From: Legionellaceae bacterium | Lineage (GTDB): Bacteria > Pseudomonadota > Gammaproteobacteria > Legionellales > Legionellaceae | Length of the DNA: 64,000 nucleotides | Direction: 5' to 3' | Assembly: GCA_020831865.1 (NCBI GenBank) | Contig: JAFIFT010000020.1 | Coordinates: 1 to 64,000, forward strand | Shown here: positions 8,581 to 19,661 of the stretch, one piece after another | Position numbering within the stretch: the first letter of the stretch is position 1 | How the letters are laid out: each line of letters starts with the position of its first letter | Notes under the pieces: generated by a model | Seen by the model: the letters and a program-made list of their open reading frames with translations, nothing else | What the model was told of the DNA's origin: nothing | Database searches by the model: none | Position numbers and translations under genes: made by a program

Positions 8581-9470
8581 TGGTGAATACGGACATGAGC
8601 AACCGCATGGCGGTCAGTGATTTCCAGGGATTGGGGCAACTCAAGGTGCAGGCGCAGGCCAATGCGCCTGCGGCATTGAAAGAAACCGCGCAGCAGTTTG
8701 AGGCATTGTTTGTCCAGACGATGTTGAAAACCATGCGTGCCAGCCAGCATTATCTGGAGGAAGACAGTCCTTTTCGCAGCCAATCGGAGGATACCTTTCA
8801 GGAAATGCTGGATGCGCAGTATGCGCAGATTATCAGCCAGGGACAGGGTATCGGGCTGGCTAAAGCTCTGGAGCAACAACTCAAGGGCTCAGGCAACGGT
8901 ACGGCACCTGACGCTGTCGCTAAAATGCATCAGACAAAAGCGGTTCATGCCGCAGACAAGCCCCGCGCAGAGATACCGGATACTATCCAAAACTTTGTAC
9001 AAGAGCTATGGCCACACGCTAAAAAAATAGCTTCGGTTTTGGGACTTGATCCTGCCATTGTGATTGCGCAGGCGGCGCTTGAAACAGGCTGGGGTCAATA
9101 TATGGTGCGGGATGAAAACGGCAGCAGCAGTTTTAATTTGTTTAATATTAAGGCATCGGAAAAAGATCAAAAAAATGCGCTCAATATTAAAACTACAGAA
9201 TATTTGGCCGATAAACCCGTTAAGCTCAATCAATGGTTTAAACGTTATACCAGCATGGAAGAAAGTTTCACCGATTATCTGCAATTGATCAGCGGTAGTG
9301 AACGGTATACGGATGCCTTGCAACATGGTGGGAATAGTCGCCTGTATATTCAAGGCTTGCAAAAAGCGGGCTATGCCAGTGATCCGCACTACGCACAGAA
9401 GGTCATTGGCGTCTATGAAGGGCCGCACTTGCAACAGGCCATTGCGCAGCTTGCGTCAAAAGCGCTTTAA
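8580..9470 (+). CDS. flgJ: Flagellar rod-assembly muramidase FlgJ
   Basis: The 296-residue protein has both classical FlgJ domains. Residues 30-100 are the rod-capping part (ETAQQFEALFVQTMLKTMR). Residues 135-290 are a glucosaminidase-type peptidoglycan hydrolase with the catalytic motif AALETGWGQ (Glu168) and FNLFNIKA. It caps the growing rod and opens a hole in the murein. Its ATG overlaps the flgI stop by one base (TAATG), which indicates translational coupling. The dual-domain form is typical of gammaproteobacteria; many other groups lack the hydrolase. Confidence 0.96.
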   Translation: MVNTDMSNRMAVSDFQGLGQLKVQAQANAPAALKETAQQFEALFVQTMLKTMRASQHYLEEDSPFRSQSEDTFQEMLDAQYAQIISQGQGIGLAKALEQQLKGSGNGTAPDAVAKMHQTKAVHAADKPRAEIPDTIQNFVQELWPHAKKIASVLGLDPAIVIAQAALETGWGQYMVRDENGSSSFNLFNIKASEKDQKNALNIKTTEYLADKPVKLNQWFKRYTSMEESFTDYLQLISGSERYTDALQHGGNSRLYIQGLQKAGYASDPHYAQKVIGVYEGPHLQQAIAQLASKAL

Positions 9471-9487
9471 TTATAAGGAGATGATTC

Positions 9488-11437
9488 ATGGCAGGAATAC
9501 TGGGAATAGCCAATTCCGCACTCAATGCCTTTCAGCAGGGTTTGGCCGTAACCGGCAATAATATTGCCAATGTGAATACCAAAGGCTATTCTCGCCAAAC
9601 GATCCACTATAATACCGGACCTTCCAATCGCCATGCCGGCTCTTTTATTGGTTCTGGCGTTACGATTACCGGTGTGATGCGCAATAGTGACCGTTTTGCC
9701 AATGAGCAGGTGCGAGATACGCAGTCCATGAAAAGTCAGTATGAAACTTTTTTTCAGCAAGCCAGTCAACTGGATCGTCTCTTATCTCAGGATGGAACCG
9801 GTGTGTCTGTTAGTATGCAAGAGTTTTTTAATGCGCTCTCACAATTGAATGATGCGCCCGATAATATTGGCAGCCGCAATGTGGTATTGAATCAAAGTCG
9901 CATTTTAGCCGAGCAGTACAATCAAATTCAGCGCCAGATTGATGAGTATCAACGCAATAATGGCCAGCAGCTGCAAGAGTCAGTGACTATCATTAATCAA
10001 TTAAGTACCAATATCTCAGAGATAAATCAGAAATTAAGCGCTACGCCCGATGCCCCGGAACTGCTGGATCAACGGGATGATTTGATTCGACAATTATCGG
10101 AGTTGGTGGATGTGTCGGTTCTGGAGCAGGACAATGGAGTCGTTAATATTGCGATTGGACGCGGGGAGATGCTGGTGCTGGGTTCGGATTTCCGTGAACT
10201 ATCGGTTGACTTGAGCGCTTCAGGGCAAGAAGGCAGTAAAATTTTAATGAATAATGGTAGCGGCCGTATTGATATCAGTGAAAATATGCAGTCCGGCGTG
10301 ATAGGAGGTTTGTTGAATTTTGAAAAGGATGTCCTGACGCCTGCCAGCCAATTGCTGGGACAAATGGCCATCGGTATGGCTATGGTTTTTAACGAGCAAC
10401 ATCAACTGGGTATGGATATGAATGACCAGTTGGGTAAGAATTTTTTTACCGACTTTAACCGACCGGATCTGCAATTGGCTCGCAGTACAGGGGCTGCCTC
10501 TAATACCGGCAACGCCGTTCTGGCGGTGGCTATTGAGGATATTGGTCAAACCAAAATCAGTGATTATGAGCTGCGAGTCAGCGATACCGGGAGTAATGAA
10601 GTCCGTGTGCTTCGCAAGTCAGATGGACAGTCTTTTACCTTAAACTGGACTGATAATCCCCCGGCACCGCCAGCAGGTGAGATTAGCCTGGATGGCATGC
10701 GGATTCAGGTCGATAATATCAGTGAACTGACACAGGATGATATTTTCAATATCACCGCTACCCGGGGAGCGGCTGCTCATCTGGCATTACAAATTCATGA
10801 TCCCCGTGAAATTGCCTTTGCCGCACCGGTACGTACCTTGAGTTCTATTGATAATAGCGGTAATGCGACGATTCAATTGGGACAGGTATTTAACACAGAT
10901 GTCGTGAGCCAGTCTTTTCGTGTTGAATTTATCAATGCGACTGAGTTTAACCTGATTAACGTAAGCGATGGAACAACAACCGGTCCTCTCAGTTATACGC
11001 CTAATGAAGACAATATCATCATGATACCTGATTCCGTTGACCCTTCTTACAGTATCGTTATTTCAGGTAGTCCGTTGGCCGGGGATACCTTTAGCATGGA
11101 TTACAATCAAGGAGGGATTGCAGACAACCGAAATGGGTTGTTGTTAAATAATTTGCAGCGCCGTGAGATCTTCGAAAATGGCCAACAATCTTTATTTGAC
11201 CGCCATTCCAACTTAATTGCACAAGTCGGATCGCAAACCTATCAAGCGCAACTAAGAGCCGGATCGGCCGATATTCTGCATCAGCAGGCGCTGGATTTTC
11301 GTGAAAGCAAAAGTGGCGTCAATCTGGATGAAGAAGCCGCCAACTTACTGCGCTTTCAACAAGCCTATCAGGCGGCCGGTAAATTATTGACGGTAGCCAA
11401 TGATATGTTTGCCGTTCTCTTTAGCAGCTTGAGGTAG
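9488..11437 (+). CDS. flgK: Hook-filament junction protein FlgK (HAP1)
   Basis: The 649-residue protein begins with the axial signature (LGIANSALNAFQQGLAVTGN, then NIANVNTKGYSRQ). It ends with GVNLDEEAANLLRFQQAYQA and AGKLLTVANDMFAVL, both diagnostic of FlgK. The long middle region (about 180-560) is the variable D2/D3 part. FlgK is the first of two junction proteins between hook and filament and is exported by the flagellar type III apparatus with chaperone FlgN (not in this window). AAGGAG lies 6 bases ahead of the start. Confidence 0.96.
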   Translation: MAGILGIANSALNAFQQGLAVTGNNIANVNTKGYSRQTIHYNTGPSNRHAGSFIGSGVTITGVMRNSDRFANEQVRDTQSMKSQYETFFQQASQLDRLLSQDGTGVSVSMQEFFNALSQLNDAPDNIGSRNVVLNQSRILAEQYNQIQRQIDEYQRNNGQQLQESVTIINQLSTNISEINQKLSATPDAPELLDQRDDLIRQLSELVDVSVLEQDNGVVNIAIGRGEMLVLGSDFRELSVDLSASGQEGSKILMNNGSGRIDISENMQSGVIGGLLNFEKDVLTPASQLLGQMAIGMAMVFNEQHQLGMDMNDQLGKNFFTDFNRPDLQLARSTGAASNTGNAVLAVAIEDIGQTKISDYELRVSDTGSNEVRVLRKSDGQSFTLNWTDNPPAPPAGEISLDGMRIQVDNISELTQDDIFNITATRGAAAHLALQIHDPREIAFAAPVRTLSSIDNSGNATIQLGQVFNTDVVSQSFRVEFINATEFNLINVSDGTTTGPLSYTPNEDNIIMIPDSVDPSYSIVISGSPLAGDTFSMDYNQGGIADNRNGLLLNNLQRREIFENGQQSLFDRHSNLIAQVGSQTYQAQLRAGSADILHQQALDFRESKSGVNLDEEAANLLRFQQAYQAAGKLLTVANDMFAVLFSSLR

Positions 11438-11440
11438 ACT

Positions 11441-12667
11441 ATGAGAATCTCCAGTAATCAGATTTTTTTGCGGGGCCTTAATAACATGCAAACGCAGCAG
11501 GCCCAGGTTTTAAAGTTGCAGCAACAATTATCATCTGGTAAAAAAATAGAAACCCCGGCCGATGATCCGATTGCTGCTGCCCGCATCGACTTAATGAAAA
11601 TGCGCATTGACCATGCGGAAAGTTTACAACAAAACCGGCAGTCTGCCGAAGGTACACTGCGTTTTGAAGAGGGTATTCTGTCCAATAGTGTCGCTGTATT
11701 ACAAAGATTGCGTGATCTCCAGATACAGGCCGGAAATGACGGGATGTCATCGACTGATCGGGAAGCTATCGCAGTGGAGGCGTCTAACTTATTAGAGCAG
11801 TTGCAAGGCTTGGCGAATACGCAAGACAGTAATGGCTATTATATCTTTTCAGGAAGCAAAAGTAATACGCAAACGATCACGCGCAGCGCCGATCAGTTCT
11901 TTTACAACGGTGATGAAACGCGTAGGTATCAGGATATAACCAGTGGTTTGCAAATTGCCTTAAGTGATACCGGACAAGAGTTATTTATGCGTATCGCGAA
12001 TGGTAATGGTGATTTTAGTGTGCGTGCCCATAGCAACAATGGCACCATTTCTGCCAGTTCAGGTTCCGTATTTGACCGCTCTGCCTATGTGGAGGACGAG
12101 TACACCCTCAATATCATGGAAAACAGTGCCGGCGAAAAAGTCGTTATGGTGACCGGGGCTAATGAAGGAGATGTTTTACCGCTATCCGGAGATGTGGACG
12201 ATGCCCCCTTGTATCAATCAGGTGAAGCCATTCGTTTCAACGGATTGGAAATCACGTTGCGCGGTAATCCTGACATTGGTGATGGTTTTACAATAGCCCC
12301 TTCAGTCAATGAGTCTGTATTTTCAACTGTCAGCAGGATGGTCAATAATTTACGTCAACCTTTTGACAGCAGTGTGGATAAAGCTCGTGTTCAAACGGAA
12401 AATAATCAAATTCTGGAACAATTGGACAATGCTTTCGATACCCTGCTGGGTGTACAGGCTGATATTGGGGCAAGACTCAATCAGCTGGATGTGGCCGATA
12501 AAATTAATGAGGATTTGATTTTTATCAGTCGGAACACGCTAATGCAATTGGAAAATGTCGATATGGCTGAGACCGCGGTTGCCTTGAATCTGCAAATGGT
12601 TTATTTGCAGGCGGCTCAGCAGAGTTTTGGTAAAATCCAGGGTTTAACTGTGTTTAATTATCTCTAG
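11441..12667 (+). CDS. flgL: Hook-filament junction protein FlgL (HAP3)
   Basis: The 408-residue protein has the flagellin-like N terminus of FlgL (MRISSNQIFLRGLNNMQTQQ, then LSSGKKIETPADDPIAAARI). The flagellin-like C terminus is NVDMAETAVALNLQMVYLQAA. FlgL links FlgK to the flagellin filament. It lies 3 bases after flgK and closes the operon. No flagellin or export gene follows; the next gene runs the other way. I saw no convincing terminator in the 34 bases before it. Confidence 0.95.
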   Translation: MRISSNQIFLRGLNNMQTQQAQVLKLQQQLSSGKKIETPADDPIAAARIDLMKMRIDHAESLQQNRQSAEGTLRFEEGILSNSVAVLQRLRDLQIQAGNDGMSSTDREAIAVEASNLLEQLQGLANTQDSNGYYIFSGSKSNTQTITRSADQFFYNGDETRRYQDITSGLQIALSDTGQELFMRIANGNGDFSVRAHSNNGTISASSGSVFDRSAYVEDEYTLNIMENSAGEKVVMVTGANEGDVLPLSGDVDDAPLYQSGEAIRFNGLEITLRGNPDIGDGFTIAPSVNESVFSTVSRMVNNLRQPFDSSVDKARVQTENNQILEQLDNAFDTLLGVQADIGARLNQLDVADKINEDLIFISRNTLMQLENVDMAETAVALNLQMVYLQAAQQSFGKIQGLTVFNYL

Positions 12668-12701
12668 TACCTCATCCTGATCCTGCAGCAGGGCTTATCC
12701 C

Positions 12702-13211
12702 TCATGGCTGCTCAAGTGCGGATACCCGGCGTACGGCGGTCAATAGCCGCTTCTCGTTAACCTCGAGCTGAATTGCCAGTTTTTCAGGCGGGTAACAATA
12801 CTGCTGGGCAAAACACCCCTGATAGTTGAGCCATAGTCTGTGTTGACCGCTGTGCCGCGGGATCAGATTGATGATAAGCGTCACCGTTTCACGATAGACT
12901 TCAGGCGATGGTTTTTTCTGCTCAGGTGGTTTGGGGCGGGGAGAGCGATTTTGGCTGTCTGTGGGAACGCCACTTGACGCCGGAGGCGGGTACACGATCG
13001 AGACAATATGGACTGCTTCTGATATAGAATCCTCCAGACGTAATTTCTCTTTATACAGAAAATACCCCGGATGCATCTGGAATCGAACAGCAAACGACCG
13101 ATGAGATAGCCATTGCACCTGCGCAACAAAGGCGTTCTCTACCGGCAAGTACGTTGCACCGCGACCTGCTACGCATAAAAAAAATAGAGTAAGGAAAAAA
13201 AATGCTCGCAT
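12702..13211 (-). CDS. Stand-alone DsbD N-terminal (alpha) domain protein
   Basis: The 169-residue protein has a signal peptide (residues 1-17) and reads as the periplasmic alpha domain of DsbD: HPGYFLYKEKLRL at about 47-59 and YQGCFAQQYCYPPE at about 130-143. Both redox cysteines are present (Cys133 and Cys139). In full DsbD this domain passes electrons from the membrane domain to DsbC, DsbG or CcmG. Here the frame stops just after the domain; the 8-helix membrane part and the thioredoxin domain are absent, because flgL begins directly beyond. A proline- and lysine-rich insert (about 75-103) interrupts the domain. It is either a truncated dsbD left at a rearrangement junction or a separate reductase partner. 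Confidence 0.75.
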   Translation of the reverse strand: MRAFFFLTLFFLCVAGRGATYLPVENAFVAQVQWLSHRSFAVRFQMHPGYFLYKEKLRLEDSISEAVHIVSIVYPPPASSGVPTDSQNRSPRPKPPEQKKPSPEVYRETVTLIINLIPRHSGQHRLWLNYQGCFAQQYCYPPEKLAIQLEVNEKRLLTAVRRVSALEQP

Positions 13212-13286
13212 TATACGTCATCAAAGCTTATTTTGGTGACATTATAGCGTGTCCTGATCAATATTAAATTTTTTTTACTTTTGCCC

Positions 13287-13312
13287 CTTGAAAATACCGG
13301 TTTTACCCCCAT
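13287..13312 (+). promoter_or_regulatory. Sigma-32 heat-shock promoter of groESL
   Basis: CCCTTGAAA and CCCCCAT are separated as in sigma-32 promoters: CTTGAA at 13287-13292, a 14-base spacer, CCCCAT at 13307-13312. It precedes groES by 88 bases. No CIRCE element is visible, so control by RpoH rather than HrcA is expected. Confidence 0.85.
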
Positions 13313-13366
13313 CTCACTCGCATCTGGTTTGTTGCAAGACAAGCCTGAATAAAGCGTATATTGAAC

Positions 13367-13382
13367 AAGTTAATTTTAACTT
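13367..13382 (+). repeat. Palindrome in the groES leader
   Basis: AAGTTAA-TT-TTAACTT is a perfect 7-base inverted repeat that ends two bases before the groES ribosome site (AGGAG). It may be an operator or a weak hairpin in the leader. No known regulator is recognised. Confidence 0.5.
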
Positions 13383-13399
13383 AGCAGGAGAAAACGAGT

Positions 13400-13690
13400 A
13401 TGAAAATTCGTCCCTTACACGATCGGGTAGTCGTTCGTCGGATGGAAGAAGAGCGCACTACAGCTGGTGGTATTGTATTACCAGACAGTGCAACTGAAAA
13501 ACCCATGCGTGGTGAAGTCATTGCAATTGGCGTTGGCAAGCACCTTGATAATGGTGATGTGCGAGCTTTAGCCGTGAAGGTTGGTGATGTGGTGCTGTTT
13601 GGCAAATACTCAGGTACGGAAGTCAAGCTGGACGGTCAGGAATTAGTTGTGATGCGTGAAGACGACATCATGGGTGTGATTGAGAAGTAA
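13400..13690 (+). CDS. groES: Co-chaperonin GroES
   Basis: The 96-residue protein is a complete GroES ([18 protein letters not shown], then [13 protein letters not shown], the mobile loop region). Seven copies form the lid of the GroEL chamber. Its AGGAG site is 8 bases ahead. It is the first gene of a two-gene heat-shock operon, 30 bases from groEL. In Legionella these genes are also called htpA and htpB. Confidence 0.98.
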   Translation: MKIRPLHDRVVVRRMEEERTTAGGIVLPDSATEKPMRGEVIAIGVGKHLDNGDVRALAVKVGDVVLFGKYSGTEVKLDGQELVVMREDDIMGVIEK

Positions 13691-15373
<1,683 letters not shown>

Positions 15374-15397
15374 TGTCCCATTAAGCTTTCTCTCTTG

Positions 15398-15429
15398 AAA
15401 TCCCCGCAGCGATGCGGGGATTTTTTTTT
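15398..15429 (+). terminator. Rho-independent terminator after groEL
   Basis: TCCCCGCA and TGCGGGGA form a perfect 8-base stem around GCGA. The stem can be extended by three A-T pairs and is followed by nine T. The remaining 150 bases before holC show no gene. Confidence 0.95.
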
Positions 15430-15576
15430 GGTATACCATACGAAAGCCTGGCTGGTTCTTGCTATTGCTGAGTGACTTCTGTGACATCGCGCGTGGAGCG
15501 AGGCGTCTCTCTGTGGGGTGCAATCGAAGCGCTTTCCTTTTGCCGGGTGGGGTGGTTAAACGGCAAGGATGAGGGG

Positions 15577-16011
15577 TTAGATTGTAATAGTATGGGTGTG
15601 TAGCTCACACTGCCAACTGCGATACTGGCGATAATGTTGGCGTGCGCTTTCGCGTAGCGAGCTCTCCTGACTAATAATTTCAACCACTCGCTGGAAACGT
15701 TGGGTAAATGGGGGGATGCTGCTGTCGAGATTAACGAGCACATCTGAAAACCCGCGTGGCTCATGCTGATAGCCTAGCTGTACCGGTGGAGGGGGTTCAG
15801 GACCTTCTCCCTGTAAATGATGCGGTACAAAACTGTCGGGACGAAAGGTCCACAATAATTCATCCAGGCTTTCTGCGTGTTGTTTATTTTCACAGTGGAC
15901 ATAGACGCGATTTCCTTTCAGCCAGGCTTTTTCAATGAGCTGACAGGCAAAGTGCCAGCGATCAGCGGCCTGATCGCTACTGAGTAAATAAAAATCAACG
16001 CGCATGCGCAT
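15577..16011 (-). CDS. holC: DNA polymerase III chi subunit HolC
   Basis: The 144-residue protein begins MRMRVDFYLLSSDQA and carries HFACQLIEKAWLKGNRVYV and LDELLWTFRPDSFVPH, matching HolC. Chi binds psi (HolD) and single-strand-binding protein and links the clamp loader to SSB-coated DNA. The start overlaps the end of pepA by 17 bases; a second ATG at 16005 is equally possible. The pepA-holC order is the usual one in gammaproteobacteria. Confidence 0.9.
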   Translation of the reverse strand: MRMRVDFYLLSSDQAADRWHFACQLIEKAWLKGNRVYVHCENKQHAESLDELLWTFRPDSFVPHHLQGEGPEPPPPVQLGYQHEPRGFSDVLVNLDSSIPPFTQRFQRVVEIISQESSLRESARQHYRQYRSWQCELHTHTITI

Positions 16012-17443
16012 ACTGTTGCAGCAGTTTTACCAGTACAGGCACCGGACGACCGGTAGCATTGCGGTTTTTACCCGAATTCCACGCCGTTCCGGCAATATCC
16101 ATGTGGGCCCAGCGGTAGTGTTTGCTAAAGCGCGACAAGAAGCAGGCTGCGGTAATGGAACCGGCGCTGCGATCAAAAGTCGCGTTGAGAATATCGGCTA
16201 CAGGGGAGTCGAGGGCAGATTGATATTCCTCATCCAGCGGCATAGGCCAGCAGCGATCCTGACTGGCTTCGCCAGCGGCTTGTATCTGGTCGGCAAGCGC
16301 TTTATCCTGGGTCATAAATCCTGTGTAGACCGAACCCAGGGCAACGACCATTGCTCCTGTCAACGTTGCAATGTCAATCACCCATTCGGGTTTAAACTGT
16401 TCTGCGTAGGTGAGGGCATCCGCTAAAACCAGTCGCCCTTCCGCGTCCGTATTAACAATTTCAATACTCTGCCCACTCATACTGGTTACGACATCACCCG
16501 GTTTGGTCGCCTTGCCACTTAGCATATTTTCAGCACTGGCAATCAGTCCAATCAGGTTAACCGGCAGTTCCATTTCCGCACAGGCCTTCATCACGCCCAG
16601 AACTGCGGCAGCCCCACACATATCGTATTTCATTTCTTCCATACCGGCAGCAGGCTTGATGCTAATGCCGCCGGAGTCAAAGGTAATGCCTTTGCCTACC
16701 AGTACCAGCGGTTTTTTATGACCGCCATTTTGGTATTGCAACTCAATAAACCGAGGTTCCTCCTCGCTGCCGGCCGCAACGGCCAGTAGTGCGCCCATGC
16801 CCATTTCCTGGATGGATTGCGGCCCAAATATCTTACAGGCTATTTTATCATAATGATTGGCCAGTTCTTCTGCGGTGGCAGCCAAATAGGTGGGAGTGCA
16901 AATATTAGCCGGAGTATTGCCCAAGTCACGGGCCATACGCACACCGCTATTTAAGGCGGCAATTTCCTTCAATAGTGCCGGATGTGCCGTTTCAGAATAG
17001 ATGAGTATACGGGTCAGGGATAAGGGAGTCGCTTTCGATTTGAAATGCTCAAATTGATAGAGTGCCTGATCCAGCGCGGCTATCAGTTTTTCGAGAAAAT
17101 CAGCGGAGCGTTCCGGTTCATGCGGGAACAGCAAGCTGGCGGAACTAAATCCTTGTTGTTTTAACTGTTGGCAGATATCCTGGCTGCGTTTGGCCAGCTC
17201 CTGAGCGGAAAAGGTTTCCTTTTCACCGAGATGCAGCAGGATCAGACTTTGCCCATTGCTGTCGATATGACAGAGAATCTGACCTTTCTTTTTTAGTCGT
17301 GGTCGCAGCTGTTTTATTTGCGCCGCCTGAACCTCATTCAGGGCATTGACCTGCGGGGAAGCGTCCTGTCCCTCAAAAAAACCGACCACCAGAACCTCAG
17401 TTGTATTGAGTTGTGGGAGTTGGGTTTCTATTGCATACTCCAT
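15995..17443 (-). CDS. pepA: Leucyl aminopeptidase PepA (M17)
   Basis: The 482-residue protein is a complete M17 aminopeptidase. The C-terminal catalytic domain carries the two-metal ligands Lys251 and Asp256 (VGKGITFDSGG), Asp274 (MKYDMCGA) and Asp333 and Glu335 in NTDAEGRL. It removes N-terminal residues from peptides as a cytoplasmic hexamer. In E. coli PepA also binds DNA as XerA; whether this one does is not visible. AGGAAG lies 5 bases ahead of the start. It is divergent from lptF with a 75-base shared upstream region. Confidence 0.97.
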   Translation of the reverse strand: MEYAIETQLPQLNTTEVLVVGFFEGQDASPQVNALNEVQAAQIKQLRPRLKKKGQILCHIDSNGQSLILLHLGEKETFSAQELAKRSQDICQQLKQQGFSSASLLFPHEPERSADFLEKLIAALDQALYQFEHFKSKATPLSLTRILIYSETAHPALLKEIAALNSGVRMARDLGNTPANICTPTYLAATAEELANHYDKIACKIFGPQSIQEMGMGALLAVAAGSEEEPRFIELQYQNGGHKKPLVLVGKGITFDSGGISIKPAAGMEEMKYDMCGAAAVLGVMKACAEMELPVNLIGLIASAENMLSGKATKPGDVVTSMSGQSIEIVNTDAEGRLVLADALTYAEQFKPEWVIDIATLTGAMVVALGSVYTGFMTQDKALADQIQAAGEASQDRCWPMPLDEEYQSALDSPVADILNATFDRSAGSITAACFLSRFSKHYRWAHMDIAGTAWNSGKNRNATGRPVPVLVKLLQQYAHAR

Positions 17444-17518
17444 ATTACTTCCTATTCATCGCAAAAACTGGTAGTTTACCTCTGGTAAAAAAATTATTCT
17501 ACAGAGAAGACGCAAACC

Positions 17519-18598
17519 GTGTTGATTTTTCGCTACCTGGCTCGTGAAATATTTATTACTCTCGCATCGCTCACAACCATATTGTTGCTGATTTTTATGA
17601 GCAACCAATTTGTGCGCTATCTGAATCGGGCCGCAAGTGGTCAGATCCCCGGTATGGTCATTGCGAAGCTGATGATGCTGGAAATGCCCAACCTATTGGG
17701 CCTTTTACTGCCCCTGGGCTTCTATGTTGCTATGTTAGTGGCCTATGGCCGCTTATATGCCGACAGCGAAATGACGGTTTTACAGGCTTGCGGTTATGGT
17801 CCCGGGCGTCTCTTGCGCCACAGTCTCCTCATGGCGTCGCTTGTGAGTGCGCTGGTGTTGATTATTATGCTGTGGGTCAGTCCCTATATTGCGGTGGAAC
17901 GCACCCGATTGCTGCGCAGCACCGGTATTCAAACCCTGATAAAAACCATTATACCCGGGCGATTTCAAGCGATAGGAGGCGGCAAGCAAGTCTTTTATGT
18001 CGAGCAAATGAATCGTGACCATACGCAGGGAGAAAATATATTTCTGGCACGGCAAAACGCTAAAAATGGGCCACAGGGCTGGGATATTATGTGGGCGGAG
18101 ACAGCCCATGTGCGTCAGGATCCTGATACCTATGAGGAATATCTGGTGCTGGAAAAAGGCCAGGAATATGAAGGGCAGGCGGGCAGTGCCGATTATCAGA
18201 CATTACGCTTTGACCAGCTGGAAGCCCGTTTACCGCATCCGCAGGTGTTTGTAGAACGGGATGTACGGACTTTGCCCAGCCGGCAATTATTACCCTTTAA
18301 TAATCCTGATTTGCAAAAAGCGGCGGAATTGCAGTGGCGATTATCCATTCCGCTGATGGTGTTGACTCTGACGTTGGTGGCTGTTCCTCTGAGCCGGGTG
18401 AATCCCCGCACGGGTAAATTTGCCCGCCTACTGCCGGCTATTTTAATTTATATCATCTATGCCAATTTTATGTTTGTTGCGCGTAATTGGATAATTGCTG
18501 GAAAAATACCCGTTTGGTTGGGCATGTTTTGGTTGCATGCGCTGGTGGCGGTATTGGGTCTTTTATTAATGTGGCGTAACCGGGTTAAACCCGCATGA
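17519..18598 (+). CDS. lptF: LPS export permease LptF
   Basis: The 359-residue protein is a YjgP/YjgQ-family permease. Three N-terminal membrane segments (about 10-35, 50-75, 100-125) are followed by a periplasmic beta-jellyroll domain (about 130-265) and three C-terminal segments. The N terminus (LIFRYLAREIFITLASLTTIL) is typical of LptF. With LptG and LptB it forms the ABC transporter that pulls LPS out of the inner membrane. The start is GTG at 17519, with TTG 17522 as an alternative. The stop overlaps lptG by ATGA. Confidence 0.95.
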   Translation: MLIFRYLAREIFITLASLTTILLLIFMSNQFVRYLNRAASGQIPGMVIAKLMMLEMPNLLGLLLPLGFYVAMLVAYGRLYADSEMTVLQACGYGPGRLLRHSLLMASLVSALVLIIMLWVSPYIAVERTRLLRSTGIQTLIKTIIPGRFQAIGGGKQVFYVEQMNRDHTQGENIFLARQNAKNGPQGWDIMWAETAHVRQDPDTYEEYLVLEKGQEYEGQAGSADYQTLRFDQLEARLPHPQVFVERDVRTLPSRQLLPFNNPDLQKAAELQWRLSIPLMVLTLTLVAVPLSRVNPRTGKFARLLPAILIYIIYANFMFVARNWIIAGKIPVWLGMFWLHALVAVLGLLLMWRNRVKPA

Positions 18599-19659
18599 GA
18601 ATTCTACAAAAATATATTGGAAAAACAGTACTGTCTGCGATTGCGCTGGTGACTTTAATGTTGCTCGGCTTGCAGGTTTTTATATTATTTGTCAATCAGT
18701 TGGATGATATTGGCAAAGGTGATTTTGCTTTGTTGCCGGCCAGTTGGTATGTGGTGATGCAAACCCCGTATCAGGTCTATTTATTTTTCCCGATGGCCAG
18801 TTTATTAGGGTGTTTACTTGGTCTGGGTGCCATGGCCAATCATCGTGAGTTGGTGGTGATGCGTGCGGCAGGGGTCTCTATTGCGCAGGTTACTGCGGTG
18901 GTCAGCAAAGTCGCTATTATCCTGGTTCTTGGGATGACCCTAGCCGGTGAAACCGCGGTACCACTTTTGGCCCGCCATGCCAATGATTACAAAATGTTAA
19001 TGATCTCAAAAGGGCAAACCATTCGCACCGCGAGAGGCGTGTGGTTGCGGCATCAGAATGATTTTATCCATATTGGTATTGTGCAGGACAATAATACATT
19101 ACAGGACGTCTATCAGTATCGATTTAACCCCGATCACAGTTTGCGTTTTGCCCGTTTCATCCAAACGATCCGGTATGAAGCCCATCAATGGCAAGCGTAT
19201 CAGGTGAAGCAGACCAATTTTTATCCGGATCGTACCAGCATTCAATCGTGGAACACACTGCCCTGGAAGGTTGCTATTCAACCGAAAACGCTTAAGGTGT
19301 CTGCCATCGAGCCGGATGAAATGACCTTGATGGAATTGCACCGTTATATTCGTGCTCAAAAGTCCAGTCAGCAGAATGCGCACCGTTATCAACTGGCATT
19401 TTGGCAACGCGTGGCTCAGCCGTTCACAACGCTGGTCATGATGATGCTGGCTATTCCTTTTATTTTTGGGCCTCTGCGTTCCTCTACGATGGGGGCAAAG
19501 TTTCTGGCCGGTGCAGCGGTGGGCTTTGGTTTTCATATTGTCAATCGTTTTTTTGGCCCAGTGTCCCAGGTGTTTCAATGGTCCCCGATATTTGCCGGGA
19601 TTGGCCCGACCTTGATGTTTGCACTGTTGGGTTTCTATTTGATGCGAAGGATGCGTTGA
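18595..19659 (+). CDS. lptG: LPS export permease LptG
   Basis: The 354-residue protein is the LptF partner. It has the same arrangement of six membrane helices around a periplasmic domain, beginning MRILQKYIGKTVLSAIALVTL. The loop with MRAAGVSIAQV (about 87-97) is the coupling-helix region that contacts LptB. Overlap with lptF (ATGA) indicates coupled translation. The ATPase LptB is encoded 20 kb away at 39969-40694. Confidence 0.95.
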   Translation: MRILQKYIGKTVLSAIALVTLMLLGLQVFILFVNQLDDIGKGDFALLPASWYVVMQTPYQVYLFFPMASLLGCLLGLGAMANHRELVVMRAAGVSIAQVTAVVSKVAIILVLGMTLAGETAVPLLARHANDYKMLMISKGQTIRTARGVWLRHQNDFIHIGIVQDNNTLQDVYQYRFNPDHSLRFARFIQTIRYEAHQWQAYQVKQTNFYPDRTSIQSWNTLPWKVAIQPKTLKVSAIEPDEMTLMELHRYIRAQKSSQQNAHRYQLAFWQRVAQPFTTLVMMMLAIPFIFGPLRSSTMGAKFLAGAAVGFGFHIVNRFFGPVSQVFQWSPIFAGIGPTLMFALLGFYLMRRMR

Positions 19660-19661
19660 GC

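Noticed and set aside
8358-8879. A 173-residue minus-strand frame across flgI and flgJ
   Set aside because: It lies wholly within two well-supported genes and has no recognisable motif.
13212-13399. A CIRCE element upstream of groES
   Set aside because: No TTAGCACTC-N9-GAGTGCTAA pattern is present. The sigma-32 promoter explains heat control.
15462-15576. A gene between the groEL terminator and holC
   Set aside because: The only frame is the end of a shadow of holC, without start or family.
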